Source: JBDRDI01 sp043820875 (GTDB lineage: Bacteria > Patescibacteriota > Patescibacteriia > Patescibacteriales > UBA12075). Taken from it: a stretch of 15,528 nt of DNA. Position numbers and translations under genes: made by a program. Position 1 is the first letter of the stretch. The number at the start of each line of letters is the position of its first letter. The stretch is taken from positions 1 through 15,528 of the forward strand of contig JBDRDI010000023.1 in assembly GCA_043820875.1 (NCBI GenBank), in the 5' to 3' direction. Shown here piece by piece: positions 1 to 6,500 of this stretch. Under the pieces are notes generated by a model. It saw nothing but the letters and a program-made list of their open reading frames with translations. It was not told the origin of the DNA and searched no databases.

Positions 1-884
1 TCCAGTGTCAAAAAATTACCGTCTGATTTGGCCATTTTCTTTCCGCCAACAATATTTAAAAACGCGCAATGCATCCAATAATTAAAAAACTTTTTTCCGG
101 TCGCGGCCTCGCTTTGGGCAATCTCATTTGTGTGATGGACATTAATATGATCTATTCCTCCGCAATGTATATCCAGCTGTTTGCCCAATATTTTCGCGCT
201 CATGGCCGAACATTCAATAGCCCAACCCGGAAAACCAGTACCCCATGGACTTGTCCACTCCATTTGGCGCTTTACATCTTTTGGCGAAAATTTCCACAAA
301 GAGAAGTCAGTCGCGTTTTTCTTTTCTTCATTTTTTTCAACGCGCGCGCCCTCTCTTAATTGATCCAAATTAAGATGAGATAATTTTGTATAATCTTCAA
401 CCTTGGATGTGTCAAAATAAATACCGTCGCTTGTACGATAGGTATAACCTTTATTTTCCAATATTTTTATCAACTCAATCTGTTCTTCTATATAATCGGT
501 GGCTCTGGGCATCAGTTCTTCTTCTGGCAATATTATATTCAATTTCTTCGCGTCTTTTTTAAATGACTCAGTATAATACTTTGCGATTTCCCGTGCAGTC
601 TTACCTTCTCTCTTGGCGCCTTTTTCCAATTTATCTTCGCCCATATCCCCATCTCCGGTCAAATGCCCGACATCTGTAATGTTCATAACATGAGTTACTT
701 CATACCCGTTATATTCCAAAACCCGCTTTAAAATGTCTTCAAAAATATAAGAACGAAAATTACCAATATGGGCAAAATCATAAACAGTCGGACCGCAAGT
801 GTACAGCCCAACTTTGCCTTTTTTTATAGGCTCAAATTCTTGCTTTTCGCGAGATAATGTATCGTATAATAATATTTTATTCAT
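1..884 (-). CDS. cysS: Cysteine--tRNA ligase (CysRS), C-terminal part beyond window
   Basis: This gene charges tRNA-Cys with cysteine in the cytoplasm. I read it directly on the minus strand. It opens with ATG at 884 and stays open to the window edge, giving 294 complete codons of a family usually about 450–480 residues long. Visible class I synthetase signatures are an N-terminal YTCGPTVYD segment with the first zinc-ligand Cys, the HIGN nucleotide-binding motif (HIGH variant), IECSAM with a second zinc Cys, HHTNEIAQSE with the His/Glu zinc ligands, and KMAKSDGN (the KMSKS loop) close to position 3. The HIGN-to-KMAKS order is intact, so the catalytic Rossmann fold is present. The anticodon-binding C-terminus lies off the window. 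It follows murF on the same strand with 52 bases between them, and those bases carry its own promoter. No Shine-Dalgarno sequence precedes the ATG. Confidence 0.96.
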   Translation of the reverse strand, partial: MNKILLYDTLSREKQEFEPIKKGKVGLYTCGPTVYDFAHIGNFRSYIFEDILKRVLEYNGYEVTHVMNITDVGHLTGDGDMGEDKLEKGAKREGKTAREIAKYYTESFKKDAKKLNIILPEEELMPRATDYIEEQIELIKILENKGYTYRTSDGIYFDTSKVEDYTKLSHLNLDQLREGARVEKNEEKKNATDFSLWKFSPKDVKRQMEWTSPWGTGFPGWAIECSAMSAKILGKQLDIHCGGIDHINVHHTNEIAQSEAATGKKFFNYWMHCAFLNIVGGKKMAKSDGNFLTL

Positions 885-919
885 GAATACATTTTAACTA
901 AAAAAAATGATTATTGCAA
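885..919 (-). promoter_or_regulatory. Promoter of cysS, spaced for a leaderless mRNA
   Basis: On the minus strand a -35 TTGCAA (919–914) and a -10 TAAAAT (896–891) are separated by exactly 17 bases. The A of the cysS ATG lies 7 bases after the last base of the -10 element, which is the usual position of +1. The transcript would therefore begin at or next to the start codon. The call rests on consensus match and spacing only. Confidence 0.6.
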
Positions 920-930
920 TCGCCAAAAAA

Positions 931-948
931 TACTTTCTACTTTCTACT
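931..948 (-). repeat. Heptad tandem repeat over the murF stop codon (AGTAGAA units)
   Basis: On the minus strand two perfect AGTAGAA units (948–942 and 941–935) are followed by a partial AGTA. The last codons of murF, AGT AGA AAG TAG, are made of the repeat, so residues Ser-Arg-Lys and the stop are repeat-encoded. It is related to the AGTC(G/T)AA arrays at 2284–2318 and 6465–6496. Confidence 0.75.
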
Positions 949-2235
949 CCATGTCGGTTCTTGTCGCACCAAAAGCTCTTCGGCGCGCAAAGGTTCGGCC
1001 ATCAATTCTTTAACAATTTTTTCCATTCTCGCGCCTTGCGAACCCTTAACCAAAATCAAGTCGCCTTTTTTGATTCGGTTTTGAATAAAAAGACCGGCCT
1101 CTTCTGAATTGGAAAAATAAAATATATTATCATCTTTCATGCCGGCTTCTTTGGCGCCCACTCCGATGTCTATGGCGTATTCGCCCACGGCGATAAGTTT
1201 ATCTATTCCGCACTCCACTAAATAACGCCCGACTTCACGGTGGCCTCTTTCGCTTTCTCGACCAAGCTCCAGCATGTCGCCCAATGCGGCGAATTTTTGC
1301 GCCCCATATTCAATTGGAATTCTTTTAACGATTTCCAGAGCGGAAATCGCCGAATCAGGGGCAGAGTTATAAGAATCATCTATTATCATGGTGTATTTAA
1401 TCCCTGGTATCAAGTTCATTCTTCCTTTGGGCAAATTAAACTCTCTTAATGCTTCTGATATTTCAATCAAATTCATGCCCATTGCAATACCGCAACTCGC
1501 GCCAGCCAAGGCCGCGTAAACCGAATTATAGCCAATCACGTTCGGTAAAAGAACCGGCGCGAAAGAACCGTTGTGCGAAAGTTTGAAGCTGATTCCTTTT
1601 AAATTTTCCCTTTTTTTCTCTCCATCAAAAGAAAAAACGACTTGTTGCGCCCACACGTCTGATCCTTCTTCCAGTCCGTAAGTCAAAACTCTACTCTTGC
1701 TCATTTTGGCTATTTCCCTTGCTTGAAGATTGTCATAATTTAAAATAGCCCAACCATTCTTTTTTAAATCTCTTATAAGTTCTCCTTTTTCTTTTTGTGT
1801 TTTTTCAATTGTGCCAAAATATTCCAGATGAGTAGCGCCAACAAAAGTTACCACGCCGATTTTACATTTCACAATACTATTCAAATATTTCATATCGCCG
1901 ATTCGATCCACGCCCATTTCCAATATTAAAACTTTTGGATAATTTTTATCTTTAAATAAAATAATTTTTGTGGCTTTAAAAAAAATCCATACCCAGCCAA
2001 AGAAATTTTTTCCTGGAGAATTCGAGCCGATAATTGTGAGCGGCAAACCTATCTCGTTATTGTAATTTTTTTCACTTCGACGCGCCTGAAACTTTTTAGA
2101 AAGCACTAAATAAATGGCTTCCTTGGTGCCGGTCTTGCCGACACTGCCGGTAATACCAACAACATCGGGCTTATATCTCGCCAAAATCAATTTTGCAAAA
2201 ATTCTTAATTTTAATTGAAGTATTCTTTTGAACAT
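937..2235 (-). CDS. murF: UDP-N-acetylmuramoyl-tripeptide--D-alanyl-D-alanine ligase, N-terminally short form
   Basis: MurF adds D-Ala-D-Ala to the UDP-MurNAc-tripeptide, the last cytoplasmic step of peptidoglycan precursor synthesis. At 432 residues its total length is normal. However, the ATP-binding P-loop (GITGSVGKTGTKEA) sits at residues 27–40 instead of about 100, so the N-terminal UDP-MurNAc-peptide domain is missing or reduced to a hydrophobic basic helix. MurF-specific blocks follow in order: an EMGVDRIGD segment, THLEYFG with EK, DDSYNSAPDS, ALGDMLELG and VKGSQGARME near the C-terminus. The residue after GKT, normally Ser or Thr, is Gly (GKT-G-TK), confirmed from the bases around 2130. 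The ATG at 2235 has no evident ribosome-binding site. The gene follows ftsI by 81 bases and is probably the last gene of the division operon. Confidence 0.93.
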   Translation of the reverse strand: MFKRILQLKLRIFAKLILARYKPDVVGITGSVGKTGTKEAIYLVLSKKFQARRSEKNYNNEIGLPLTIIGSNSPGKNFFGWVWIFFKATKIILFKDKNYPKVLILEMGVDRIGDMKYLNSIVKCKIGVVTFVGATHLEYFGTIEKTQKEKGELIRDLKKNGWAILNYDNLQAREIAKMSKSRVLTYGLEEGSDVWAQQVVFSFDGEKKRENLKGISFKLSHNGSFAPVLLPNVIGYNSVYAALAGASCGIAMGMNLIEISEALREFNLPKGRMNLIPGIKYTMIIDDSYNSAPDSAISALEIVKRIPIEYGAQKFAALGDMLELGRESERGHREVGRYLVECGIDKLIAVGEYAIDIGVGAKEAGMKDDNIFYFSNSEEAGLFIQNRIKKGDLILVKGSQGARMEKIVKELMAEPLRAEELLVRQEPTWSRK

Positions 2236-2283
2236 AAGATTCGGTAATCAGCGTTTATTAATAATCTTTAATTTATAAAAAAA

Positions 2284-2318
2284 TTTTACTTTCGACTGTC
2301 GACTTTAGACTTTAGACT
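2284..2318 (-). repeat. Heptad tandem repeat at the ftsI stop codon (AGTCTAA/AGTCGAA units)
   Basis: Minus-strand units are AGTCTAA (2318–2312), AGTCTAA (2311–2305), AGTCGAC (2304–2298) and AGTCGAA (2297–2291), then a decayed AGTAAAA (2290–2284). The ftsI stop TAG (2319–2317) overlaps the first unit. The array fills nearly half of the ftsI–murF gap. Confidence 0.8.
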
Positions 2319-4236
2319 ATCTCTCCACGGGTACTTTATAATAATCTAAAATAAATTTTGCCAATTCTCCAAAAAGAGGCGCGGTCGTACTTTCAGCATA
2401 GACTCCAATCTTTGGAGCGTCCAATTTTACCAGAATAACAAATTTTGGCTCTTCCACCGGCGCGAATCCTATGAAGGTATGGATTGTTTTTTCACCGTAT
2501 CCGCCTCTACTGGCCACTTGCGCCGTACCGGTTTTTCCTGCCACATAATATCCTGGGACAGCCGCTCTTTTCGAATGCCCGTTGTCCACCACACTGACCA
2601 TCATCCCGGAAACAAGAAGCGCGGCGCGTTCGGATATTACTCTTTCAATTTGAACCGGCATTGTTTTGGAAACATCGCCACTCGATGTTATCACCTCGCT
2701 CACCAAATACGGTTTCATCAATATTCCACCATTGGCGATTACGGCGAAAGAAGCGACAAGTTGCAATGGAGTGGCTGTAATGCCTTGACCGAAAGAAGCG
2801 GTGGCTAATTCAAAACTATATAATGCTTTTCTGTTTAATATGGCGATATTGCCCGAACTTTCCGTTTCCAATTCAATTCCGGTTTTTTCACCAAAACCGA
2901 ATTTTTTGACATAGTCGGCAAAAATTTCTTCTCCGGTCTTCTTCATTGCGAATATTGCGCCGGTGTTTAAAGACTTTTCCAATGCCACAACCATATCAGT
3001 CACGCCGTGCGCCCCGCTTGTTTCAAAATCGGAATTTTTAATGGGCTGTGGCCATCTGTCTTCCATCAAAAATCCATTATCATAATACGTCGTATTTGGC
3101 GTAATTTTATTTTGATCAATGGCGGCTGCCATTGTCATTACTTTGAAAACCGAACCAGGCTCATAGGCGTTAAAAATCGCCGGATTATTGTACACATCCG
3201 CTTCAATAGCCGCGCCGTAATTATTCGGGTCATAATCCGGCCAAGAACACATGGCCAAAATTGCGCCTGTCTCCGGCTCCATAACAATCACTGTTCCGCC
3301 TTCAGCTCCATAATTTTCTGCTGCTGCTTCAAGTTTCCGGCAAGATTCGTATTGGATTGACCGGTTGATTGTCAAAACTATGTCATCTCCGTCATTCGCT
3401 TTTTTATATTCCCTATCTTCCAAGATAATCTGCTGACCGTCAGCCGCTCTCTCTGTTCTGATTGAGCCGGACTCCCCCGCCAATTCATTATTAAAAAATC
3501 CCTCCAATCCATACATTCCTTTCCTATTTTCACCTTCGTATCCCACAAACCCCAACAAATGAGAACCGATATTTTTTTCCGGATAATAACGGTATGGCTC
3601 TCTGACATATCCGATGCCTTCAATTCGGGCATCAATAACTTTTTGCAATAAATCATCATCAACTTTTCTTTTGAGCGGTTCGTACGGGTCGTCTTTGAGA
3701 GATAATTTTTTTAGATACTCTTTCTTAACCTCCTCTTCTCGCAATTCTATCTCTTTTTCTTTTTTGATTTTTTTGAACTCTTCTCTCTGTTCCCTCTCGT
3801 TTCCTTTTAAATTTTCCATTGTGCTCGTTGAAAAATATTCGTCTTTTTGAATTATTTCTTCAACTTCTTTCTCCACATTATCTTTATCAAAAATTTCATA
3901 AAGTTTCTCGGCTGTTTCATCCGCGTGCGAAATAATTTTTGGAATTGCGTATACCAAGGCGAAATCTTTATTGTCTGCCAATGGGTAAAGTTTATTATTT
4001 TCTTCGCTCTTACCGTCACGGATAAAAATTCGGCCTCGATTCGGTTCCAATTTATTGTATATCAAATGTTGACTCTCGGCTGTTGCGGCATACAAATCGT
4101 ATTTTAAAATTTGTAAACTGTATAATTTGACAAAAATCGCGCCGGCTAATAAAAAAATAATCGCCATAATGACATGAAGGCGATTGTGACAGGAGACCTT
4201 TTCCAATCTTTGTTTTTTCCTGATTCTAAAAATCAT
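2317..4236 (-). CDS. ftsI: Class B penicillin-binding protein, septal transpeptidase (FtsI/PBP2-like)
   Basis: This is the D,D-transpeptidase that crosslinks septal peptidoglycan, anchored in the membrane with its catalytic domain outside. From the ATG at 4236 it has 639 residues. A basic N-terminus is followed by one transmembrane helix (about 18–40), the PBP dimerisation/pedestal region (NRGRIFIRD near 66–75, then GSHLLGFVG and GLEGFFN) and the transpeptidase domain. All three catalytic motifs are present: SVFK with nucleophile Ser362, SLN at 422–424 and KTGTA from 568. An unusual run very rich in Glu and Lys occupies about residues 110–195 of the pedestal region. An in-frame GTG at 4245 overlaps the ftsL stop, but ATG 4236 is preferred because AAAGGTGA lies 5 bases upstream, a rare clear Shine-Dalgarno site in this window. 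Its place between ftsL and murF fits the dcw cluster. Confidence 0.94.
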   Translation of the reverse strand: MIFRIRKKQRLEKVSCHNRLHVIMAIIFLLAGAIFVKLYSLQILKYDLYAATAESQHLIYNKLEPNRGRIFIRDGKSEENNKLYPLADNKDFALVYAIPKIISHADETAEKLYEIFDKDNVEKEVEEIIQKDEYFSTSTMENLKGNEREQREEFKKIKKEKEIELREEEVKKEYLKKLSLKDDPYEPLKRKVDDDLLQKVIDARIEGIGYVREPYRYYPEKNIGSHLLGFVGYEGENRKGMYGLEGFFNNELAGESGSIRTERAADGQQIILEDREYKKANDGDDIVLTINRSIQYESCRKLEAAAENYGAEGGTVIVMEPETGAILAMCSWPDYDPNNYGAAIEADVYNNPAIFNAYEPGSVFKVMTMAAAIDQNKITPNTTYYDNGFLMEDRWPQPIKNSDFETSGAHGVTDMVVALEKSLNTGAIFAMKKTGEEIFADYVKKFGFGEKTGIELETESSGNIAILNRKALYSFELATASFGQGITATPLQLVASFAVIANGGILMKPYLVSEVITSSGDVSKTMPVQIERVISERAALLVSGMMVSVVDNGHSKRAAVPGYYVAGKTGTAQVASRGGYGEKTIHTFIGFAPVEEPKFVILVKLDAPKIGVYAESTTAPLFGELAKFILDYYKVPVER

Positions 4237-4241
4237 AAATA

Positions 4242-4249
4242 TCACCTTT
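4242..4249 (-). promoter_or_regulatory. Ribosome binding site that decides the ftsI start
   Basis: AAAGGTGA on the minus strand lies 5 bases before ATG 4236 and contains the last codons and TGA stop of the ftsL-like gene. It argues for ATG 4236 over GTG 4245 and for translational coupling of the two genes. Confidence 0.6.
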
Positions 4250-4553
4250 TAGCCACTTGGCCGTCTGAAACTTGTATATAATCAATCTTGCCTACTTTTA
4301 CCATATTCAAACTCAGCGCTCTTTCATTTATATTTTCAAAGGCTTCTTTTCTTGCCGCCTCCAATTCCATTTTTTTATTTTCTACTGATAATTTATTTGC
4401 CCTATATTTCAAATCCTGCAAAATAAAACCCTTGATGGATAAATCATTAATGCTCGCCACAAAATACAATCCGGAAACGAATATGACGCCGACCAAAATT
4501 CTATTTAAGATTAATAGATAAGATCTTTTTTCTGTTTTGTTTTTGTTTTGCAT
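4242..4553 (-). CDS. ftsL: FtsL/DivIC-like small divisome membrane protein
   Basis: A 103-residue bitopic protein. It has a short basic cytoplasmic tail (MQNKNKTEKR), one hydrophobic helix at about residues 11–34, then a charged amphipathic stretch (about 42–80) consistent with a coiled coil, and a short tail ending VSDGQVAKR. Sequence similarity to any one family is weak. The FtsL call rests on the topology and on its place between rsmH and ftsI, where FtsL is normally encoded. FtsL forms a complex with FtsB and FtsQ that activates the septal FtsW–FtsI synthase. It starts 7 bases after the rsmH stop with no ribosome-binding site, and its stop is embedded in the ftsI ribosome-binding site. 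A DivIC/FtsB-type protein is the main alternative. Confidence 0.75.
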   Translation of the reverse strand: MQNKNKTEKRSYLLILNRILVGVIFVSGLYFVASINDLSIKGFILQDLKYRANKLSVENKKMELEAARKEAFENINERALSLNMVKVGKIDYIQVSDGQVAKR

Positions 4554-4560
4554 ATTTATT

Positions 4561-5502
4561 TTATATTTTTTGCGCGACCCGTAATTTTGCGCTTCTGGAT
4601 CGTGGATTGTCTTTTATTTCAATATCCTCTGGACAAATCGCTTTTTTGGTTATTATTTTAAGCTCAGCCACGTGTCCGCATCTGCAAGCTGGGGCTTCCG
4701 GAGAACAAAGGCAATCTTTACTTTCTTTTTTAAAAAATTGCTTAATAATTCTATCTTCCAAGCTGTGAAATGAGACTGTGGCGATCTTTCCGCTCGGGGC
4801 CAAAGCATTAACGGCTTGAGGCAAAACTTCTTTCAAATTTTCCAATTCATGATTAACCGCTATTCTCAGTCCCTGAAAAACTCTGGTGGCAAAATGTATT
4901 TTTTTATTATTTATATAACTGTTTGGAACAACTTTTTTTATCGCTTCAACCAAATCGTTTGTGGTTTTGATTTTATCTGTACGACGTGCTCTCACTATCT
5001 CTGCGGCAATTCTTTTGGCGTATCTTTCTTCTCCATAGTTTTTAAAAATCATTTCCAAATCTTTCTCTTTCCAAATATTAACAATATCTTCCGCGCTTAA
5101 ACTATTCTCGCCGAATCTCATATCAAGAGGAGCGTCATGTTGGAAAGAGAATCCTCTTTCAGCGCAATCAAATTGGTGAGAGGAAACACCCAGATCCAAA
5201 ACAATTCCGGAAAAATCGCCCTTTCCTTGCCAATATTCTGCAATAATATCTTTTAAATTTTTAAAATTCTCGCGAACCAATATAATATTATTTATTTTCT
5301 CTTCTTTTATTTTTTTTGCAACGCAATTAATCGCCTCCTGATCCAAATCAATTGAAATAATTTTTCCGTTTCCGATTCTCTTGGCGATTTCTGTCGTATA
5401 TCCTCCGCCTCCCAATGTGCAATCAATAAAATTCTGCCCAGGCAACGGATTCAAATATTTCAATATTTCTTCCAGCATTACCGGAACATGTTTATAATTC
5501 AT
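4561..5502 (-). CDS. rsmH: 16S rRNA (cytosine-1402-N4)-methyltransferase
   Basis: RsmH (MraW) methylates N4 of C1402 in the ribosomal P site using S-adenosylmethionine. I start it at ATG 5502 (313 residues, beginning MNYKHVPVMLEEI), where family similarity begins. A TTG-initiated extension to 5568 adds 22 unlike residues. Visible motifs are the SAM-binding DCTLGGGGYT (28–37), an acidic ribose-binding segment IDLDQ near 51–55, LDLGVSSHQFD (102–112), ERGFSF, PLDMRF (125–130), GLRIAVNHELENL (211–223) and VSFHSLEDR (243–251). A Cys cluster near the C-terminus (C264, C266, C273, C275, in CLC and CRC pairs) matches the short Cys-rich insertion found in many RsmH proteins and may bind metal. It lies in the usual dcw position after mraZ. 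Confidence 0.96.
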   Translation of the reverse strand: MNYKHVPVMLEEILKYLNPLPGQNFIDCTLGGGGYTTEIAKRIGNGKIISIDLDQEAINCVAKKIKEEKINNIILVRENFKNLKDIIAEYWQGKGDFSGIVLDLGVSSHQFDCAERGFSFQHDAPLDMRFGENSLSAEDIVNIWKEKDLEMIFKNYGEERYAKRIAAEIVRARRTDKIKTTNDLVEAIKKVVPNSYINNKKIHFATRVFQGLRIAVNHELENLKEVLPQAVNALAPSGKIATVSFHSLEDRIIKQFFKKESKDCLCSPEAPACRCGHVAELKIITKKAICPEDIEIKDNPRSRSAKLRVAQKI

Positions 5503-5506
5503 AGAA

Positions 5507-5641
5507 TCACAAAATAATCGCGTTGACTCGTGACATAATGATGTTCCGCAATTCCGCAGTATCAACAATCGGCGCCCTTATTATTCTTACTCTGACGTTG
5601 TTGCTGTTCGTTGTTTTTGTTTTACACTTTATTTTTTTCAT
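5507..5641 (-). CDS. Possible 44-residue basic small protein between mraZ and rsmH
   Basis: I read an uninterrupted ORF on the minus strand from ATG 5641 to TGA 5509–5507, 44 codons plus stop, ending 4 bases before the rsmH ATG. The N-terminal half is Lys, Thr and Asn rich (MKKIKCKTKTTNSNN). The second half reads like a plausible folded segment (VRVRIIRAPIVDTAELRNII). No Shine-Dalgarno sequence is visible. It nearly fills the unusual 168-base gap between two genes that are normally adjacent, and it shares the operon strand. I do not recognise the protein. An untranslated spacer is the alternative, and an ORF of this length can occur by chance. Confidence 0.35.
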   Translation of the reverse strand: MKKIKCKTKTTNSNNVRVRIIRAPIVDTAELRNIIMSRVNAIIL

Positions 5642-5670
5642 AAAATATAATTTTATAAATAAAATTTAAA

Positions 5671-6102
5671 TTATACTCCGAGTTCTCCCAGCGCTTCCGC
5701 TATTTTGCTACTATCCTTATCATTACCGGCTTTATATTTTTCCCACATCCCTTCGTCCCATATTTCCAAACGGTTATATAAACCAGCGATAATTGTTTTT
5801 TTGTCTATGCAAGCAAATTTTACCAAATATTCAGGCAAATTTATTCTCCCCTGCTTATCAAAATCAACGTCCATTGCTCCGGCCAACATGTGTCTGGCAA
5901 AGGCTCTGGCCTTGGACTGACCAATTGGCAAAGCAGAAAATTTTTGAGCCATTTTTTTCCACTCTTCTTCGGAATACAAAAACAAGCAGTTATCCAGCCC
6001 TTTGGTAACAACCGCTCCCTTTTTCAACAATTTGCGAAATTTGGCCGGAATAGCCAAACGTCCTTTGTCATCTATATTGTGTTTGTATTCGCCTATGAAC
6101 AT
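5671..6102 (-). CDS. mraZ: Transcriptional regulator MraZ
   Basis: MraZ is a double AbrB-like (SpoVT/AbrB fold) DNA-binding protein that represses its own dcw operon and associates with the nucleoid. From ATG 6102 it has 143 residues, the normal length. It opens MFIGEYKHNIDDKGR, the canonical MraZ beginning. Both tandem half-domains keep the D-x(2,3)-G-R signature: D12-KGR with LAIPAKFR, and D82-KQGR with INLPEYL. A TTG 15 bases upstream is in frame but adds a non-family MTLNF and would overlap a leader hairpin, so ATG 6102 is chosen. The promoter and three-repeat operator upstream match the expected autoregulation. It is the first gene of the division operon. Confidence 0.95.
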   Translation of the reverse strand: MFIGEYKHNIDDKGRLAIPAKFRKLLKKGAVVTKGLDNCLFLYSEEEWKKMAQKFSALPIGQSKARAFARHMLAGAMDVDFDKQGRINLPEYLVKFACIDKKTIIAGLYNRLEIWDEGMWEKYKAGNDKDSSKIAEALGELGV

Positions 6103-6115
6103 AAAATTTAAAGTC

Positions 6116-6167
6116 AAAAGGAGGCCGATCTTATTTTTTGTTTCTCAGGAGAGATCAGTCCCCTTTT
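6116..6167 (-). promoter_or_regulatory. Leader hairpin just upstream of the mraZ start
   Basis: On the minus strand the arm AAAAGGGGACTGATC (6167–6153) can pair with GATCGGCCTCCTTTT (6130–6116): 12 Watson-Crick pairs, two G-T wobbles and one A-C mismatch, around a 22-base loop. The downstream arm contains CCTCCTTTT, which matches the anti-Shine-Dalgarno core of 16S rRNA. The hairpin ends 14 bases before ATG 6102, and a short T-run closes the stem, so it could act as an attenuator or translation control element. Function is inferred only. Confidence 0.45.
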
Positions 6168-6237
6168 TGCTTTAAAAATCTTTTTTGTTTTTGTTTTTGT
6201 TTATATTTTTATTTATAACACGACAAGCACTATAATA

Positions 6238-6267
6238 CATTTCCCCGTAATTCCCCACTTTTCACCA
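6238..6267 (-). promoter_or_regulatory. MraZ operator: three 10-bp direct repeats
   Basis: Three contiguous minus-strand units of exactly 10 bases are TGGTGAAAAG (6267–6258), TGGGGAATTA (6257–6248) and CGGGGAAATG (6247–6238). MraZ proteins are known to bind short G-rich direct repeats of TGGG type at one-helical-turn spacing upstream of mraZ. Here the repeats begin about 4 bases after the predicted transcription start, a position suited to repression. Confidence 0.7.
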
Positions 6268-6277
6268 ATCTAGTTTT

Positions 6278-6306
6278 ATTGTACACCACCCATACCCAAA
6301 AGTCAA
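6278..6306 (-). promoter_or_regulatory. Promoter of the mraZ division operon
   Basis: The -35 TTGACT (6306–6301) and -10 TACAAT (6283–6278) are separated by exactly 17 bases, one mismatch each from the sigma-70 consensus. The predicted start near 6271 gives a leader of about 170 bases and places the MraZ repeats directly downstream. Confidence 0.7.
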
Positions 6307-6353
6307 CCTATAATCCCAATTTAATTTTTATTGAAAGTAAGCTAAAAAATAGC

Positions 6354-6381
6354 AAAAAACCCGGCTTGTTAATAAGCGGGC
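6354..6381 (-). terminator. Rho-independent terminator after the tsaB-like gene
   Basis: On the minus strand GCCCGCTT (6381–6374) pairs with AAGCCGGG (6367–6360), one bulged C, across a 6-base ATTAAC loop. Six T residues follow (6359–6354). It separates the tsaB-like unit from the mraZ promoter. Confidence 0.8.
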
Positions 6382-6464
6382 TTAAACAACTAATCTATTT
6401 TTATTGTTTTATGTAAAATTATAATGATTTATTCACAGACTTTTCAACATATCATCCACAACGT

Positions 6465-6496
6465 AGTCGAAAGTCGAAAGTCTAATGTCTAAAGTC
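6465..6496 (+). repeat. Heptad tandem repeat after the tsaB-like stop codon (AGTCGAA/AGTCTAA units)
   Basis: Plus-strand units are AGTCGAA (6465–6471), AGTCGAA (6472–6478), AGTCTAA (6479–6485), TGTCTAA (6486–6492) and a partial AGTC (6493–6496). The unit is the same as at 2284–2318 but on the opposite strand. It starts 4 bases beyond the gene's stop codon. Confidence 0.8.
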
Positions 6497-6500
6497 ATTT

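Larger units (their letters stand above)
6103..6500 (-). other. Non-coding control region between the tsaB-like gene and mraZ
   Basis: This stretch of about 400 bases holds no convincing gene. In transcription order it contains a heptad repeat array just after the tsaB-like stop (6496–6465), a rho-independent terminator (6381–6354), a consensus promoter (6306–6278), the MraZ operator (6267–6238) and a long AT-rich leader ending in an imperfect 15-bp hairpin (6167–6116). Bases about 6240–6168 are A-rich with no clear structure. Confidence 0.8.

Noticed and set aside
69..363. Open frames on the plus strand opposite cysS
   Set aside because: The minus strand encodes a CysRS with all family motifs here, and the plus-strand translations resemble nothing and are antisense shadows.
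2264..2303. Possible murF promoter TCGACA...TATAAA using the heptad array as -35
   Set aside because: The spacer is 19 bases and the -35 is imperfect; murF can be read from the upstream operon promoter.
2284..2318. Heptad arrays as a CRISPR
   Set aside because: Units are 7 bp with no unique spacers and no cas genes nearby.
4237..4245. GTG 4245 as the ftsI start
   Set aside because: ATG 4236 has a clear Shine-Dalgarno sequence at proper spacing; the GTG would have to use sequence inside ftsL with none.
5503..5568. 22-residue N-terminal extension of rsmH from TTG 5568
   Set aside because: Family similarity starts at MNYKHVPVML, and the extension is unlike RsmH.
6103..6117. TTG 6117 as the mraZ start
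   Set aside because: MFIGEY is the usual MraZ N-terminus, and the TTG overlaps the leader hairpin.
6116..6130. CCTCCTTTT as a fragment of a 16S rRNA 3' end
   Set aside because: The match is limited to a few bases, and the flanks pair as a local hairpin; no rRNA sequence surrounds it.
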